Assembly: GCA_029207755.1 (NCBI GenBank)
Contig: JARCOQ010000016.1
Span: 10,755,307 to 10,819,306, forward strand
Origin: Chamaea fasciata
Lineage: Eukaryota > Chordata > Aves > Passeriformes > Sylviidae
Length of the DNA stretch: 64,000 bases
Reading direction: 5' to 3'
The notes under the pieces: generated by a model
What the model saw: the letters and a program-made list of their open reading frames with translations, nothing else
Told to the model about the DNA's origin: nothing
The model's database searches: none
Shown here: positions 22,741 through 35,175 of the stretch, in pieces
Numbering within the stretch: the stretch's first letter is position 1
Layout: every line of letters begins with the position of its first letter
Program-made: the position numbers and the translations under genes

Positions 22741-23917
22741 CTGCAGAAAAACCCCATGAAAGCTGGATTGCTTCTAGCCTGGGCAGAGGGGAGCTGTGAT
22801 GGGCTGTCCATTGACTTCTCCTCTCCAAGGATATCTCTCTGTGCCATCCACACCTTGGGCTGTGCTGCTGTGAGCTGGGGAGTCCCACTGCCTGTGTGGC
22901 TCTGGGACCCCAAGGCCCTTCTAGCGGGTCCAGGAGCCCCAGGAGAGGCAGGAACAGGAGCCCAGCTGCTGGCACATCCTCTGCTCAGGACCCTGGGGGG
23001 TGGTGGCCTGTGACCCACCCCCTGCCCACCCAGACCTGCAGCACTGGGAGGCTGAGCCATGCAGGCAGGCTGTGGAAGTGACTCTGGTGACAATGCCCAA
23101 GGTCTCAGTGTGCCGGTGATGTTTCCCAAGGTGTCAAGGTCTGACCCACAGCACCACTCTCTCCTGCCACCTCTGTGAGCTGCTCCACACTGACTGAGCC
23201 AAGCATGGCTGTAGTCATGGTGCTGATTTATGATTTTCTGTAAAGTTATTTGAAAAACACATTCCAGCAGCGCTTTCCTAGTCTCCAGGAGGTTCTTGTC
23301 CTGCCTGTAGACAACCTCTCCCCTCTGCCAGCACACTGTGGGCAGCAGTGAGGAACCCTGCAGATTGTTATCTTTCAGTGAGCAACATTCTAGCTCACCC
23401 AAACATACGAGCTCCCTGGAGGAATTAAGAATTCATTTCTTGCACATGTTAAGCTGGATGCCATGTTTGTGACCACAGAGAGCAGCTCTGACTGCTGGGC
23501 TGCTCTGTCTCCTCTCTGAGCTCCAGGCTGAGATGATGCATTAGGCTGAGCTCAAGGGATGCTGTCCTTCCAGAGCCAGCTCTGTGAATCCTCCAAAGCC
23601 CCCACACTCCCCACCAAGCACCCAGCCCCTGAGGCCAGAAAACATCTGCCCAAGTGCCCAGAGCAAAGGGATTTGCTGGACTCTGCTGCTGGCACAGGAG
23701 AGGAGGTGCCAGGAGGAGAGGCCAGACCAAGGAGGGGATTTCCCCTGAGCAGGGGGCTCTGAGCAGTCTCAGGTCCCACACCCCAGTGAGGTGACTGCAG
23801 AGACTGGGGCAGGCACTGCTGCCCTGACACACACTGCTGTACATGTGGCTGTTCTACTGGCTGTCCTTCCTTAGATGTGCCAGCTTTGTCTCCATTGTCT
23901 CCTGTTTATCACATTGT
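22741..23917. other. Unannotated noncoding stretch
   Basis: GC-rich. A 234-residue minus-strand open frame (22698-23402) overlaps others in all frames, is Pro/Ser/Gly-rich and has no domain, so it is treated as chance. No repeats. Confidence 0.55.
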
Positions 23918-23983
23918 TTAATTTCTCTTTTTAATTGACTCAGACATTTTTTAATTTCTCTGTTTAATTGGTGCAGACTGAGA
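23918..23983 (+). repeat. 33-bp imperfect tandem duplication
   Basis: TTAATTTCTCT starts at 23918 and again at 23951. Each is followed by TTTAATTG and a CAGAC-containing tail. Two copies with a few substitutions, giving a local duplication. Confidence 0.7.
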
Positions 23984-26289
23984 GGCTGCAGGCAATGTCA
24001 TCTTCACATCATCTCTCAGAAACCTCTCCAGTGTGAGGGTGACATCATTGGCCATACACAGCAAGCTGTGCAGAACCCACAGCCTCTCCCAGCTGGGGCC
24101 GAGCAGCAGGAACAGGGAGCAGATTTAAATCATGGATGTCTGCAGGACAAAGGCGATTAGCAGAGAGCTGTCCTAGGCTGTACAGGAACTGCTTTCATTT
24201 AACATACAAGTGGGATGGCAGGCAGACAACTCAGCCTCGGACACGGATGACACAACTATTTCCATCATTCAAATCCAGAAGTTCCTGGAGGGAGCTTCTG
24301 ATGCATCTCACAATGAGGTGAAAGCAGGTAAAGACAGTGAGCAACAAAATCCTGCCAAGACATGTGGTCTTGGAGCAGAGACTGCAAGGTCTGTTTAAAC
24401 CAAATGTTTTTCTTAAGCAGTACAGATTCAACAGATACCTGAAAAACTACTGAACAAATGTTCCTTTGTGCTTTAAAATGCCTTGCATCGCACGTCTTGT
24501 ATTTTTCCAGTCACATGAATTACCTGAACAGATGCGTTTATCTTCCTGGGTTCAACAGGGACAAGCCCACGGCTGCTTCATCTGACTGGTTTGACAAACC
24601 CAGGGGCTTCAGGAGGTGATTTTCCACACAGGTTTCTTTCAGTGGGTGCTGGACAGGACTAGAAGAGCTAGAGGTGAAAAATGCAAGTTCAGACTTTCCC
24701 TGGAGAGCTGAGAGTGTTTGAAGATATGCAGCACTGCTCACTGAAAAGATTTTTAATAGCTTTGACCTTTGTGGGGTCTGTACAGTCTCCTTTTGTCAAA
24801 AAGTGTATCTGGAAGAATTGTGGGAAAGAGTTGAAGATAATACACATGTTCTGCAGCCTGTGAGGGGATTAGTGAGCACTCCTTACTTGCTTGGATTATT
24901 GTTCCCAAGTTTAGACCATCAGCATCAGCTGCTGCAGGTGTATGGGGATTTATCATCAGAAAGGGCAAACCATTGCTGGTCATGAAGCAATATAAATATT
25001 AGTTATTGCAGATGGCTTCTAAATAAATCATTTGAAATTACAAAATTAATCAGACAATTCATCCGACAAGTAAGTATTTGATCAGCTCTGTCTGAACCAC
25101 CGTGGCCAGCCAGGCACTCTTTAAAGAATCCCTGAAATTTATGGGAAGCAATATCCCTTCACCTCAGGAGGTGCAGGCACAGAGAGCAAAGGCCTGGACA
25201 TAAACTGGGGACTTGGGCACTCCAGATAAAGCAGGTTCCAGAAGGTTCCTGGGGCAGGGGTGAGAGCAGCCACAGGGCACAGCCCTGGGCTCCAGCACCC
25301 ACCAGACTGGTGGGGACACCCAGCCCTGCATGGGGACATCCATGCACAGGGCACTCACAAGTGGCCCTGAGATTTTGGGCAGTGAGGGGACTGTTACCAG
25401 CCAGGTGCTCACATCATTCTCTAGCTGTGCCAAGCTTACTTGAGCAGGGGTTTATTTTTTTTTTCCAAACCTACAAAGTGAGTGCATGTCAGTCTAATAG
25501 CTCTGTGTGTTCAAAGTCTCATCTGTATTCAGCACATCACCAAAATGAGAGGAAGAAAATAGCCCCTGAAAATAAAAGTGTGAGAGAGAGAAGGAGACAT
25601 AAGCCATTAAAAAAACAAACAGCTCCCTGCATGTACTCTGCCAAAGGGGGTGCTGGACACAAGTCCTTCCTGCTCACACTCCACATCTCCAGTGCCTTTA
25701 TCAGAACCACAAGCACTGACCTTCCCTAGGGCTGGCACTTTCTGAGGAGTGAGGATCCCTTGAAGAAGAAAGATTTCATGTCCCATCTGCGTATTTTAGG
25801 AGGAAGCTTCCTATAAAATCACATACATGCAATTTTCCTACAGTCTCCAAATCCCCAGCTGCTTTCAGCTGATGTAAAGAAAACCTGTTATCCATCTTAC
25901 AGCACTTGCACCTCCCCAGGATGGAGGGATTATCTGAAGACACAAGAAGGAATTGGCAGGTCAAGTTTCTCCTGATATCCAACAACTTCATGGTTGATTT
26001 CAATAAGGGAGTTTTAGTGTCACAAACAAAACAGCAGCAACCCTGCCAACAGCAGTGACACCACAGTCCCCACGGCCCATGTGCTGGGACACGGCAGTGC
26101 CTGTGCTGGGCAGCACTGCTGCTGCTGGACAGGCCCCACAGCAGTGAAGGGGGGACCATGGCTGGCCCCTGCCGGGCCAGAGCCACCCTCTCCCAGCCCA
26201 GCAGCACTTTGCCCAAGGCTGCTTTGGAGCCACGTGTGCTACCCTGCAGCACACTCCTCTCCCTGGAATGCCAGCACTGATCCAGGCTG
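23984..26289. other. Unannotated noncoding stretch
   Basis: Mixed composition. The part at 24990-25080 is AT-rich (AAATTACAAAATTAATC). A T10 run lies at about 25456. No recognisable coding sequence, RNA gene or repeat family. Confidence 0.5.
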
Positions 26290-26620
26290 GATGTGGCAGA
26301 ATTTTCAGGACTGATGTGAATATTTTCTACTCTGTCAACCTTTTATTTAAATGACATTTGGCTGCAGTGCTAGAAGTGTGATATTGAAAATCAATAGCTG
26401 GAAAGTGTTTGAAAGCCAATCTAAATCAAATATTACAATATGGTGAAGTTAATCATCTGAAATTAACCTTATAACTGCTTGAATCACTCTAATCTATAAA
26501 GAAAATCAATATGAGCATATCAAACCCTGCTGTGAGCTGCTGTCTGTTTGAGCTGACCATGCAAATGGAAAATAATAGCCAGAGGATGTTTATTGCTCCC
26601 TGTGTGTTAACACTTCTTAT
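26290..26620. promoter_or_regulatory. Candidate conserved noncoding element
   Basis: AT-rich island with a perfect ATGCAAAT octamer (26559-26566), GAAAATCAATAGC, AAGTTAATCATCTG and TTTATTTAAATGAC. High density of AT-rich transcription-factor words and no repeats make it one of the better enhancer candidates. Confidence 0.42.
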
Positions 26621-28705
26621 AGGGCTGAGATGGTAGATGGATTCCCCAGGGAGATGTGGTTCTGAGATGCAGGCAAAGGCTCCTACTCCAAAGAGGCCCA
26701 GCAGCTGTGAAGACCCTGTGAGCCACCCTCCCAGCAGTGGATTTCAGAGAGCTGTGAGTGACTAACAGGCTGTTTCATGAGGAGAATTGATTCTCCCTGA
26801 ATGAAAAACAATTGCCCATGCACAGCACCTTGCAGCCACTGCTCCAGCCCAGCTCCAGGTTACACCCACAGTGGCTCTGGCATCCTGCTGGTGACTGGGC
26901 TCAGCTCTGGGTACTAGGTGAGGACACAGGCACACGGGTCCCCAGGATGACCCCAGTCACCCACCCAGTGAGCAGCACCCCCAGCTGTGGCACCGTGCCC
27001 ACCACGATGCTCTGCTTGGCTGTCCTGGGCCATGTCACAGCAGTGGCCCCAAAGGTGACCACCCCACTGTGACAGGGATGTCTGGAGCACTCAGCCCCAT
27101 TGGAGGCACTGCTGGCTGGGGCACTGCCCAGGGAGCAGCTCCAAACCAAGGGTGACACACACCCCCCATGCTGGGGGCACAGGGGACAGCCCACCTTGTC
27201 CAGTTGCATCTCCAGAGTGGCCATCAACAGGCGTTTACTGGAGGCTCTGGGGTATGACTGTGGTAAGTGCTTTGATAGCAGACAGAAATCTATAAATAAC
27301 AACAGTTTCTCTCAAACCCCTGATTTTAAAATAATGAAGACATTTCATAAAGTGACAAGTGTCTCAAACATTGGGAGTAAAAGCTCAGAGAGACTCTTTT
27401 TGAAGTTTGGGGAACAGATGGGAGGAGTGAGATCCCAGTAGCAACTTGCATGGCCTCAAGAGCCTGGGACAGTCAGAGCCCAGGAGATCAATCCCCAGCT
27501 TTTCCCGATGCTCTTCATGGGCACCGGGTCTGAAGAAGGATGAAGGTCTCTGGGCAGATGCCATTGTCCAGGGAGTGCAGCTGCCTCACATCCCTCGTGC
27601 CTGTTCCAGGGTGAGGAGCAGTATTTGCCTCCAAGGTCCACTCACTGTGGATTTTCCTGAGCTGCCACAAGACCCCGAGGTGAAATTATTTTCTGCATAA
27701 CAATAAAAGGATAAAAGAGTGCCAATTTTTCATCTGCCAGTCTGGCATGTGCTGGCTCCCACCTTGGTCTTGGGCCAGTGGTGTGGGCAGACAGGCAGCA
27801 GCAGCAGCAGTGTCCCAAGCAGAGGGGTGACACCTGGACAGAGGTGCTGTGACACCAGCGACACACACAGTCCGTGGTGCCCACACAGCTCACGGCAGCA
27901 CCTTCCCTGCTGCTCATGCTTTGCCTTTTGCTCATGTCCATTCCTGAGGTATTTCCTGCATTCCAAAGGGAGATGTGAATGATGTGGATGGTGTGCTGCC
28001 CTAGGGAGGGGCGGGAGAGCAAACACGGGAGTGGGCAGCAGCTGTCCCAGGAGTGAACACACCAGCTGGAAGGCTGAAGCTGCTGTTTGAAGCGGCAGGT
28101 TGCCATGGATCAGGAATGGTCCTTTGATATTGGAAATGTGTTTTAATGAGTTTCCTGCAATATATGCATCATTTCGGTTCCTGTGGAAAGGTGTTGAACA
28201 ATTCCCCGTTATCCTCACCCAAAGGGACATCAAGACAAGTAAAAAATGCTTCATTTTTTTCATACGTTAAGCTGAACAGTGAGCTCCTCCACATCACCTG
28301 CAGTGTCTCGCAGTGACCCACGAGAGGGGTCAGGGTCTCCCCCGCCTCATCCAGCCCGTCCCTCCCACAGCCCCGGGAGCAGTCAGGGGGATGCAGGGAT
28401 GCACCGGCGGGTCAGCAAGTGCACAGATGGAATGCAGAAGGCAGGCTTCGCCCAATGTCACTAACACCATTCACAGCCTATTGGAGAGGACAATTGTCCC
28501 ATTAAGAAACCCAAAGACATTCTGGATTTCTTCAGCCTCGGGGCTTGGAAGCAGGAAGCATTTACTGCCTAATTAAATTTTCATATACTGGCAGACTACA
28601 ACTCTTCTAGTGACTCTGTATTGGACAGTGTGCCGGAGTTTGCAGGAAAAGAGCAGGCTAGAGTTGCCTGGGGCTGGCGCTGGTGTGGACACCCCCGAGC
28701 ACAGC
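26621..28705. other. Unannotated noncoding stretch
   Basis: GC-moderate DNA. A (CAG)5 run lies near 27795-27810. A donor-like TGTG|GTAAGT at about 27258-27267 follows a possible 47-nt segment but has a poor acceptor. No gene is supported. Confidence 0.5.
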
Positions 28706-29449
28706 GGGCACAGCATTGCCTCCCGGGCACGGCATCGTCTCCCGGGCACGGCATAGCCTCCCGGACATGGCATCACCTCCCGGGCACACCATCACCTCCT
28801 GGGCACGGCAGCATCCCCCGGGCACGGCATCACCTCCCGGGCACGGCATCACCTCCCGGGCACGGCATCACCTCCCGGGCACACCATCACCTCCCGGGCA
28901 CACCATCACCTCCCGGGCACACCATCACCTCCTGGGCACACCATCACCTCCCGGGCACACCATCACCTCCCGGGCACGGCATCGCCTCCTGGGCACGGCA
29001 TCGCCTCCTGGGCACGGCATCACCTCCCGGGCACACAATCACCTCCTGGGCACACCATCACCTCCTGGGCACACCATCACCTCCCGGGCACGGCATCGCC
29101 TCCTGGGCACGGCATCACCTCCTGGGCACGGCATCGCCTCCTGGGCACGGCATCGCCACCTGGGCACGGCAGCATCTCCTGGGCACGGCATCACCTCCCA
29201 GGCACGGCATCACCGCCCAGGCACACCATCACCTCCCGGGCACGGCATCGCCTCCCGGGCACACCATCACCTCCCGGGCACGGCATCGCCTCCGGACACG
29301 GCATCACCTCCCGGGCACACCATCACCTCCCGGGCACACCATCACCTCCTGGGCACACCATCACCTCCTGGGCACTGCATCACCTCCCAGGCACACCATC
29401 ACCTCCCGGGCACGGCATCGCCTCCGGACACGGCATCACTTCCCGCACA
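28706..29449 (+). repeat. 19-bp CpG-rich minisatellite, about 39 copies
   Basis: The unit is CACGGCATCACCTCCCGGG, with a major variant CACACCATC... at positions 4-5 and frequent CCTGGG for CCCGGG. Copies run almost without gaps for 744 bp. A short 18-bp unit (CCTCCGGA) appears twice, 132 bp apart (in 29260-29307 and 29392-29439), showing duplication of a multi-unit block. Because 19 is 1 modulo 3, the array is open in more than one frame, giving 256- and 282-residue open frames of a 19-residue repeat. There is no reason to think they are translated. Confidence 0.97.
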
Positions 29450-31288
29450 CTGACGCACCAGCCCCCTGACAGGCGGCATCTCCAGCCTGGCTTTCTAACA
29501 CAAGGACTCCTCTGGTGGCTTCCCTGCTCGTTTTTAAGGGGCAGATAGCAGCCGAAAGGGCTGGCCCTGCTCCAGGCAGAGGTGAACACCCTGCAGCAGC
29601 TGGCAGTGTCCTGGGCGTGTGCCAGGATCTCGGCAGTTCCTTTCCTTTTCCCACAGCCCAGGGCACAGGCATGGCCAGCATGGGGCTGGGACCACTGCTG
29701 GAGGTGCCCAAGGGCCGTGGTGCCCAGCCCCTGTTTCCTTGGTAAATAAGTGCCTGAAAAGCGCCCACTGGAGACCAGGGTCAGGTCTTCACACTAAACC
29801 TGCCGTGGTCATTCACAGGGTGACTTGTACATTCTCCTGTGCCGCAGCTCTGCCACCGTGAGCTGCTGCAGGAAACGTTCCCACAAGACTTCCAGAGCAC
29901 AGGGCTGAAATGAGGTGCTGTCAAAACAACCCAGATTTGCAGCTGCTGCCAGGAGCTGTTGCTCTTGTTTTGTTTTTTAACAGAGTCAAGCATTGGAGCT
30001 CAGACCACGAGAGGCGTTTGTGGCAGTGCTGGGGCAGCGTGGGGGAGTTGGGAAAGTCTTCAAAACAGCCCAGGGCTGCCACAGGCACCAGGCAGGTGCC
30101 AGGGGCTGAGTTTAGCTCTCAGGCAGGCTAAGGCAGAGCATTCCCACTGACCAGGTCACATCCAAACAAACTCTCTCTGGACATGCAGTGCTGAGTTAAA
30201 GACCCCCAACTCTCTGCTCCTAGACAGGGACAGCACCTCCTCTCCACACACATCCATCCAGCCAGCCACTCCTCCCTCCCTCCTCCCGGCCACCCATGGG
30301 GGTCCACCACTGCTGCCACCAGCCTTCAGCTGGGGCTGAATGCAGCAGAAAACCTGCTCTGTGAAGGTTCTGTACATCCAGGTACAGAAAAGGCACTGCT
30401 GGAAATGCTGGAGGGTGAAACAGAGACAGCAGCTGCCACTGTGCCCACCCCCCCCATGCAAACACTCTTCAGAGCTGCTGCACACAACACAAAATCCTGA
30501 GCAACTGAGTAGTTGAAATGCTCTGTTTCAGTCCAGCCAGGGAAAAGCCAGTGTTTGATCAATATTTTCCACAACAACCACTTCCATGTGATAAATGCAG
30601 TTATAGAGAAAAGGAACAAATTAACCTTCTGGTGCAGATGGCAGCTACTGCCTGGGAAAAAAGATGGCTCAATTCTGCAGGAAAGCAGGGAAGGGCCATG
30701 CCAGAATTCCTGCAAAACTGACCAGTCAAAGGAAGGCATTAATGAAAATCAGCCCCAGGAGCACACACCCACCTACCTGTACAGGGGAAAGGCAAAACCA
30801 GTCATTGAAATGGCACCTGCAGGACTCGGAACAAGCTGAACCAGGAGAAAATATATGAACTTGGGGCAGCTGATAGATGAAGACAACTGAGGAACTGTGC
30901 TGCAGCACCGTGAATGTGGGAAGATAAAAGGCATCTCAGAAAGTGCTTCCCAACATCAATCCTTCTGCCGGTGACAAATTGTCTGAAGTCAGGGTAGTTC
31001 AGCAGCTGTCTGGATCAGAGATTCCATCACAGATTTCTCAGCCACAGGCAGAAGGATGCAAATGGCAGTGAGTGGAGGTGTGCAAAGGGTGCACTGTGTA
31101 AGGTACCATGCACAGGAGCAGTGCAGCCCTGGGAAAACCAGGAGCCTGAAGAGTGGAAATATGAAAAGGCCATTGCCCATGCAAGGAGAGGAAAGGCAAA
31201 AGCAGCACATGGTAAGGCCCATCTTTGGGCTGGCCATCCACAGTCTGCTCCCTAGGCCTGGAGAAGGCAAGGCAGACTTCCCAAACAG
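29450..31288. other. Unannotated noncoding stretch
   Basis: GC-rich to about 30480, mixed afterwards. An ATGCAAAT octamer lies at 31056-31063. No AATAAA lies just upstream of the following poly-A run, and no recognisable coding remnant precedes it. Confidence 0.5.

Positions 31289-31331
<43 letters not shown>
31289..31331 (+). repeat. Uninterrupted A43 homopolymer
   Basis: Forty-three consecutive A residues between CCAAACAG and GCTAGAG. It could be the tail of an old retrocopy or an expanded mononucleotide tract. No polyadenylation signal or obvious target-site duplication is visible. Exact length is error-prone in sequencing. Confidence 0.9.
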
Positions 31332-31336
<5 letters not shown>

Positions 31337-32079
31337 AGAAAAAGATCAGAAACTTCATGGGGATGAAGACATCAATTTCTCCCTGACTATGTATCTCTGA
31401 CCATTCAGGTTACCTTTACTCTTCTAGTGGGTGAAATGTGGGTGAAAATATGGTTCACTTCTCTGCAATCTATCTTGAACTTGATTTTGTCTGTATCTGA
31501 AAGTAACCTCGTGCTGTGTCAGCCTCAGTACCAGGACACAGCAGGAAGGATTCTGTCTTGAAGCCTGGTCCATGAGCTCTCCAGGAGCTCTGCTTTCCTT
31601 CTGAACCCCACCCTGCTCCTCTGCCACTGCCAGGCTGCCTGGCTTCATGCTGCAGTCACTCTTGTTGTGGGGACAACACCACGGGATGCTCAGGAGCTGG
31701 TCCTGTGCAACAGCCCCCTAGACTGGCTGGGGTTTTCCTATCAGATCAAAGCAGATTCTGCCTCCTGGAATGAGTGACAGATGCAGTTGCACACTGACAC
31801 CCTGTAAATGCCTCTCCGCCACGAGCAGTGAGCAGCCCCAGGTGCCCCACAGAAACCCCACAACTGTTACTACAAAGCGCTGCTGGAGGAGGCCCAGAGC
31901 AACTGCACTGCACAGCACACCCCTGCTCTGCTCCGTGGCTGACACCCTCCCTCACCTGAGTCTGCCCTCCAGGCAGGCAATGCTGACCTGCAGGGTTTGA
32001 ATCCTGTTCTGGAAAAGGTGATCGAGGAAAAAAGGAATCACCTGTGACCTAGCAATGGCGAGCAGCAAGGTAGAGGGGT
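31332..32079. other. Unannotated noncoding stretch
   Basis: GC-moderate single-copy-looking DNA. GGTTTGAATCC near 31996 resembles a Pol III B box with one mismatch, but no tRNA fold or A box accompanies it. Confidence 0.5.
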
Positions 32080-32450
32080 CATAAAATTTTGCTGAAAGAA
32101 GATGAAAGCCTGTTTGTGTTCTGGCTTCCCACTGAAACAAATACACGAGGCATGAATTTGCTGAAATTCATTAATGTTCTGCATATTTCCAGGAATTTAA
32201 TTTATCAACTAGTAACTGCATAAATAGAACTGGCAAAAATGCTGAAAGCAGATTAAACATTGATGCAAGTATATATTGATTTGAACATTCCTGTGCCTTT
32301 GCTTGTGACACATCAATAAAATTAAATAATATCTTAATAAAATGTCTTGGTAATTATGTCTTTTCCCTCGTGTAAGTGTGCCCTCCAGCAATGTAATTAA
32401 AATCAAAATTACATTAACCCTCTAGTGACCATTTGAGAAAAATTTAAGAG
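32080..32450. promoter_or_regulatory. Candidate conserved noncoding element with ATGTAATT inverted repeat
   Basis: Strongly AT-rich island with a perfect inverted repeat ATGTAATT (32391-32398) / AATTACAT (32407-32414) and an 8-base spacer. Also present are AATTCATTAATG, ATCAATAAAATTAAATAATATC and GGTAATTATG. Enhancer-like, unproven. Confidence 0.4.
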
Positions 32451-34079
32451 TCTAGAGATTTGTCTGAGCTCTCCCACCCAGCCAGATCACTCTTGGTCAC
32501 ACATCCTGCACACGCCACTTCCATCCTGATGGTGCTGTGAACAGAGATGGTGCTCACTCACCACACGAGCTGAGTGATATCCAAGGGAGTCAGAGAGCTC
32601 TGCTGGGAGAACAAAGATGGTTCAAAGGTTTGTTCAGGCTCTGGAAGGACCTGGCTCTCTGAGCCTGGCTCCAGTCCCCTGCAGGAGCATTCCCACGGCG
32701 CTCAAGCAGTGATGGGTCAGGACAGGCCGTGGTGCCTCAGTGCAGGATCCCCCTGTGGGCTCTGCCACTGCCATGGGACCTCTGCTGTGGGGACACCCAA
32801 GAACTTCTGTCCTGGACCCAGAGAACCATGGCAAAGTTAGATCTGCCTGGGCTTGCCCACTTGTTCTGGTGGCAAACCCATGCCTGGGGTGCAGCAGAGG
32901 TCTCCTCCTATCCAGCACAGGGACACCTGCACCAGCCCTGAAGCAGCCCCTCAGAAATGTCCCCAAGAAGCTCTGTTGTTTCCAGGAGTGGTTGGAGCAC
33001 TGACTAGTGAAGCCCCTTGTCATTCCCATTTAGTAGGGGGGGACCAGCTGCTGTCCCACTGCCAGACACTGACAACGTGGCCTTTCAGGAACCACCAGTA
33101 ATCTGTTTGCTGCAACTCTGCAGTGTCATACTGTCAGCTTGTCACCTAAACTTGCCATTCACATAATCTATTAGTTGTCCAATTTGTCTTTCTGTCATGG
33201 ACCATGTGATGCTCAGCACAGTGACTCTGTGCATTTTTATTGCTCTCCTTAGTTAATAAAGCACCACTTTGGAATTTGAGGGAATTGAGAAGACATCGCT
33301 GTCACAGCACATCCCTGTCCTTGGCACCCAGCATGTCCCACCATGCTGTGGCATCTCACCAGAACAACTCATCAGGACAGGAACAAAACTGGCACAGCCT
33401 TGATAGGGCTGCCACACAAAAACACCTCCCAGGCTGCTCAGGAGACCTGCTGAGGCTGTCACAAAGGCATCTGCTCTTGCCTCAGACATAGCTGGGCATG
33501 GATTCCACCACCTCCAGGGCAGAGAAAAAGGTCCAGAGTGAGACAGACCCCAGCCTGGCTTTCATACCTTCTTCTGCTTCACTTGTGGGCTTCAGAGCGA
33601 GAGGGGATTGCAAGTGAGTCCTGCCTGAGGAACAGGCAGCTGCTGGCTGTGTGGATGGAGGGAGGCCAGGGCATTCTGATCAGCCCCAGTGCCAGATTCA
33701 GCAGCAGATGTGTGCTGCAGACAGGGACTTGGAGGCTGTGTCAGATCAGAGGCTTCTCCTCCTGTGCTGGTGCTGTGATGGTGTTTGTGCCACGGAAATG
33801 CATCTGTGTCCCAGAGACTGTGTCCAGGACATTGGTGTGGCTCCAGTAGGTGCTAGATCCACAACTTCCAGGACTGAAGGCAAAAGCTTCCCCCATCCCC
33901 AGGAGATGATCACAGCTCTCTGTCTGAGCTGAATCCAGCAGAGCAAAGCCTTCAGGTCCTGGCTGGCAGCGCACAGCATCCTTTGAGAGGTGGCTGTGGG
34001 TATTTCATCTGAAGGACTTAAAGAGAACTTTGGAGCCATTCATTAGCACAGAACTTCCTGGCACCATCAGTTAATGAGA
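32451..34079. other. Unannotated noncoding stretch
   Basis: Mostly GC-moderate. The part at 33100-33260 is AT-richer with TCTATTAGTTGTCC. Open frames on both strands have no known product. Confidence 0.5.
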
Positions 34080-35175
34080 GAAGAGAGATAGATGAAAAAG
34101 CTGTTCCTAAAAACCAATATCAATCCTGAATTCACAGCAAAGCTTTTTTTTCTGCTTGTTAGGTTTGGAATTAAAACAATTTGGCCAACTATTCTGCTAC
34201 TCTGCATATCTCAGAAGCAGATATTTTTCTATTTCGATACAATTACAAAATAAACCTTGAGTTGTACAGTGAAGGGCTTGGAGTTTCTGCCCACTCACCT
34301 TCTATTGAAATCCTTGTAACACTGTGTTCCATACTTCACCAGGCAGCCAAACACCACAGTTAAAGCCCCAGTATGACATTTTACACCTGACTTAACCAGC
34401 ACTAGATTATCAGCTGTTGGCACGAGAGTGCATTTTTTACAGCTTGCTTGTCTCTGAACTTGTATTAAAGGGTCCTGGAAACCCAGTGGGGCTGAGCAGG
34501 CTCAAGACAGCAGTGGTATAACATCACAGCTCCTGGCATGCTCTCACAGACCATTAGCTGCAGATGTCCTTCTGAAGATCAAGAGCACTTCAAAGTCTTC
34601 TAAATTCCTTCCTAAGCTCAAGAGGCTTGGAACATTTGCACAGCTTACACCAGCTGACCCCGATTCATGAGGTAGCGCTCAGATCCAGACTAAGACTCCT
34701 CCTAAAAGTAGTTCAAATGTCTCCCATTCTCTGCAATAAAATAATCAGTAGACCTCATTTGCGCACATTTGAAAAGTTACATTTTCAGTAGTCTGCCTTG
34801 TTTGCTTCTTTCAGGCTGTTGCTCTCACAATAAACTCGGGGAGACTCTCCATTCACTCTGTCCAGGACAGCCCTGGAGACATCCCTGTTGTTCCTGGCAC
34901 TCTTGGGACCAGGCAGCAGCTGGCATTAGTATCTGCAAGTTCACAGGAAACACTGAAAATACTCACTGATTTCTGAGGACTATTGTTAGCTAATCTGCAA
35001 ATTTTCTAGTGAGTGACAAGTGCTTTGGAACTTGAGGAACACGGATGACTTCTTTTGTCTGTGCTTACTGTTGTAATATAAGTAGCAAAATAATTAAAAT
35101 TCAGATAATGTAAATGCTTCTTGAAACAAAAAGCATTGCCAGTCAAAGATCCAGGGTTATGGACATTACCCATGG
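34080..35175. other. AT-richer noncoding stretch
   Basis: Alternating AT-rich pieces (34130-34260, 34730-34790, 34970-35120) without tandem repeats. Weak regulatory candidates only. TAAAATTCAGATAATG near 35095 is the densest AT word. Confidence 0.4.

Noticed and set aside
22698..23402. 234-residue minus-strand open frame
   Set aside because: No recognisable domain. Low-complexity Pro/Ser/Gly stretches, and competing frames over the same DNA.
27240..27270. Donor TGTG|GTAAGT as end of a 47-nt exon
   Set aside because: Upstream acceptor is weak, flanks are not AT-rich or conserved-looking, and the length is not a multiple of three.
28706..29449. CRISPR-like repeat array
   Set aside because: Units are directly adjacent with no spacers, and the DNA is vertebrate.
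28621..29469. Open frames of 282 and 256 residues with a 19-residue repeat, as a possible repetitive protein
   Set aside because: They are direct translations of the 19-bp minisatellite in two frames of the same strand. Both are equally repetitive, and there is no sign of selection on one frame.
31990..32010. tRNA-like B box (GGTTTGAATCC)
   Set aside because: No A box at the right distance and no cloverleaf fold. The B box has a mismatch.
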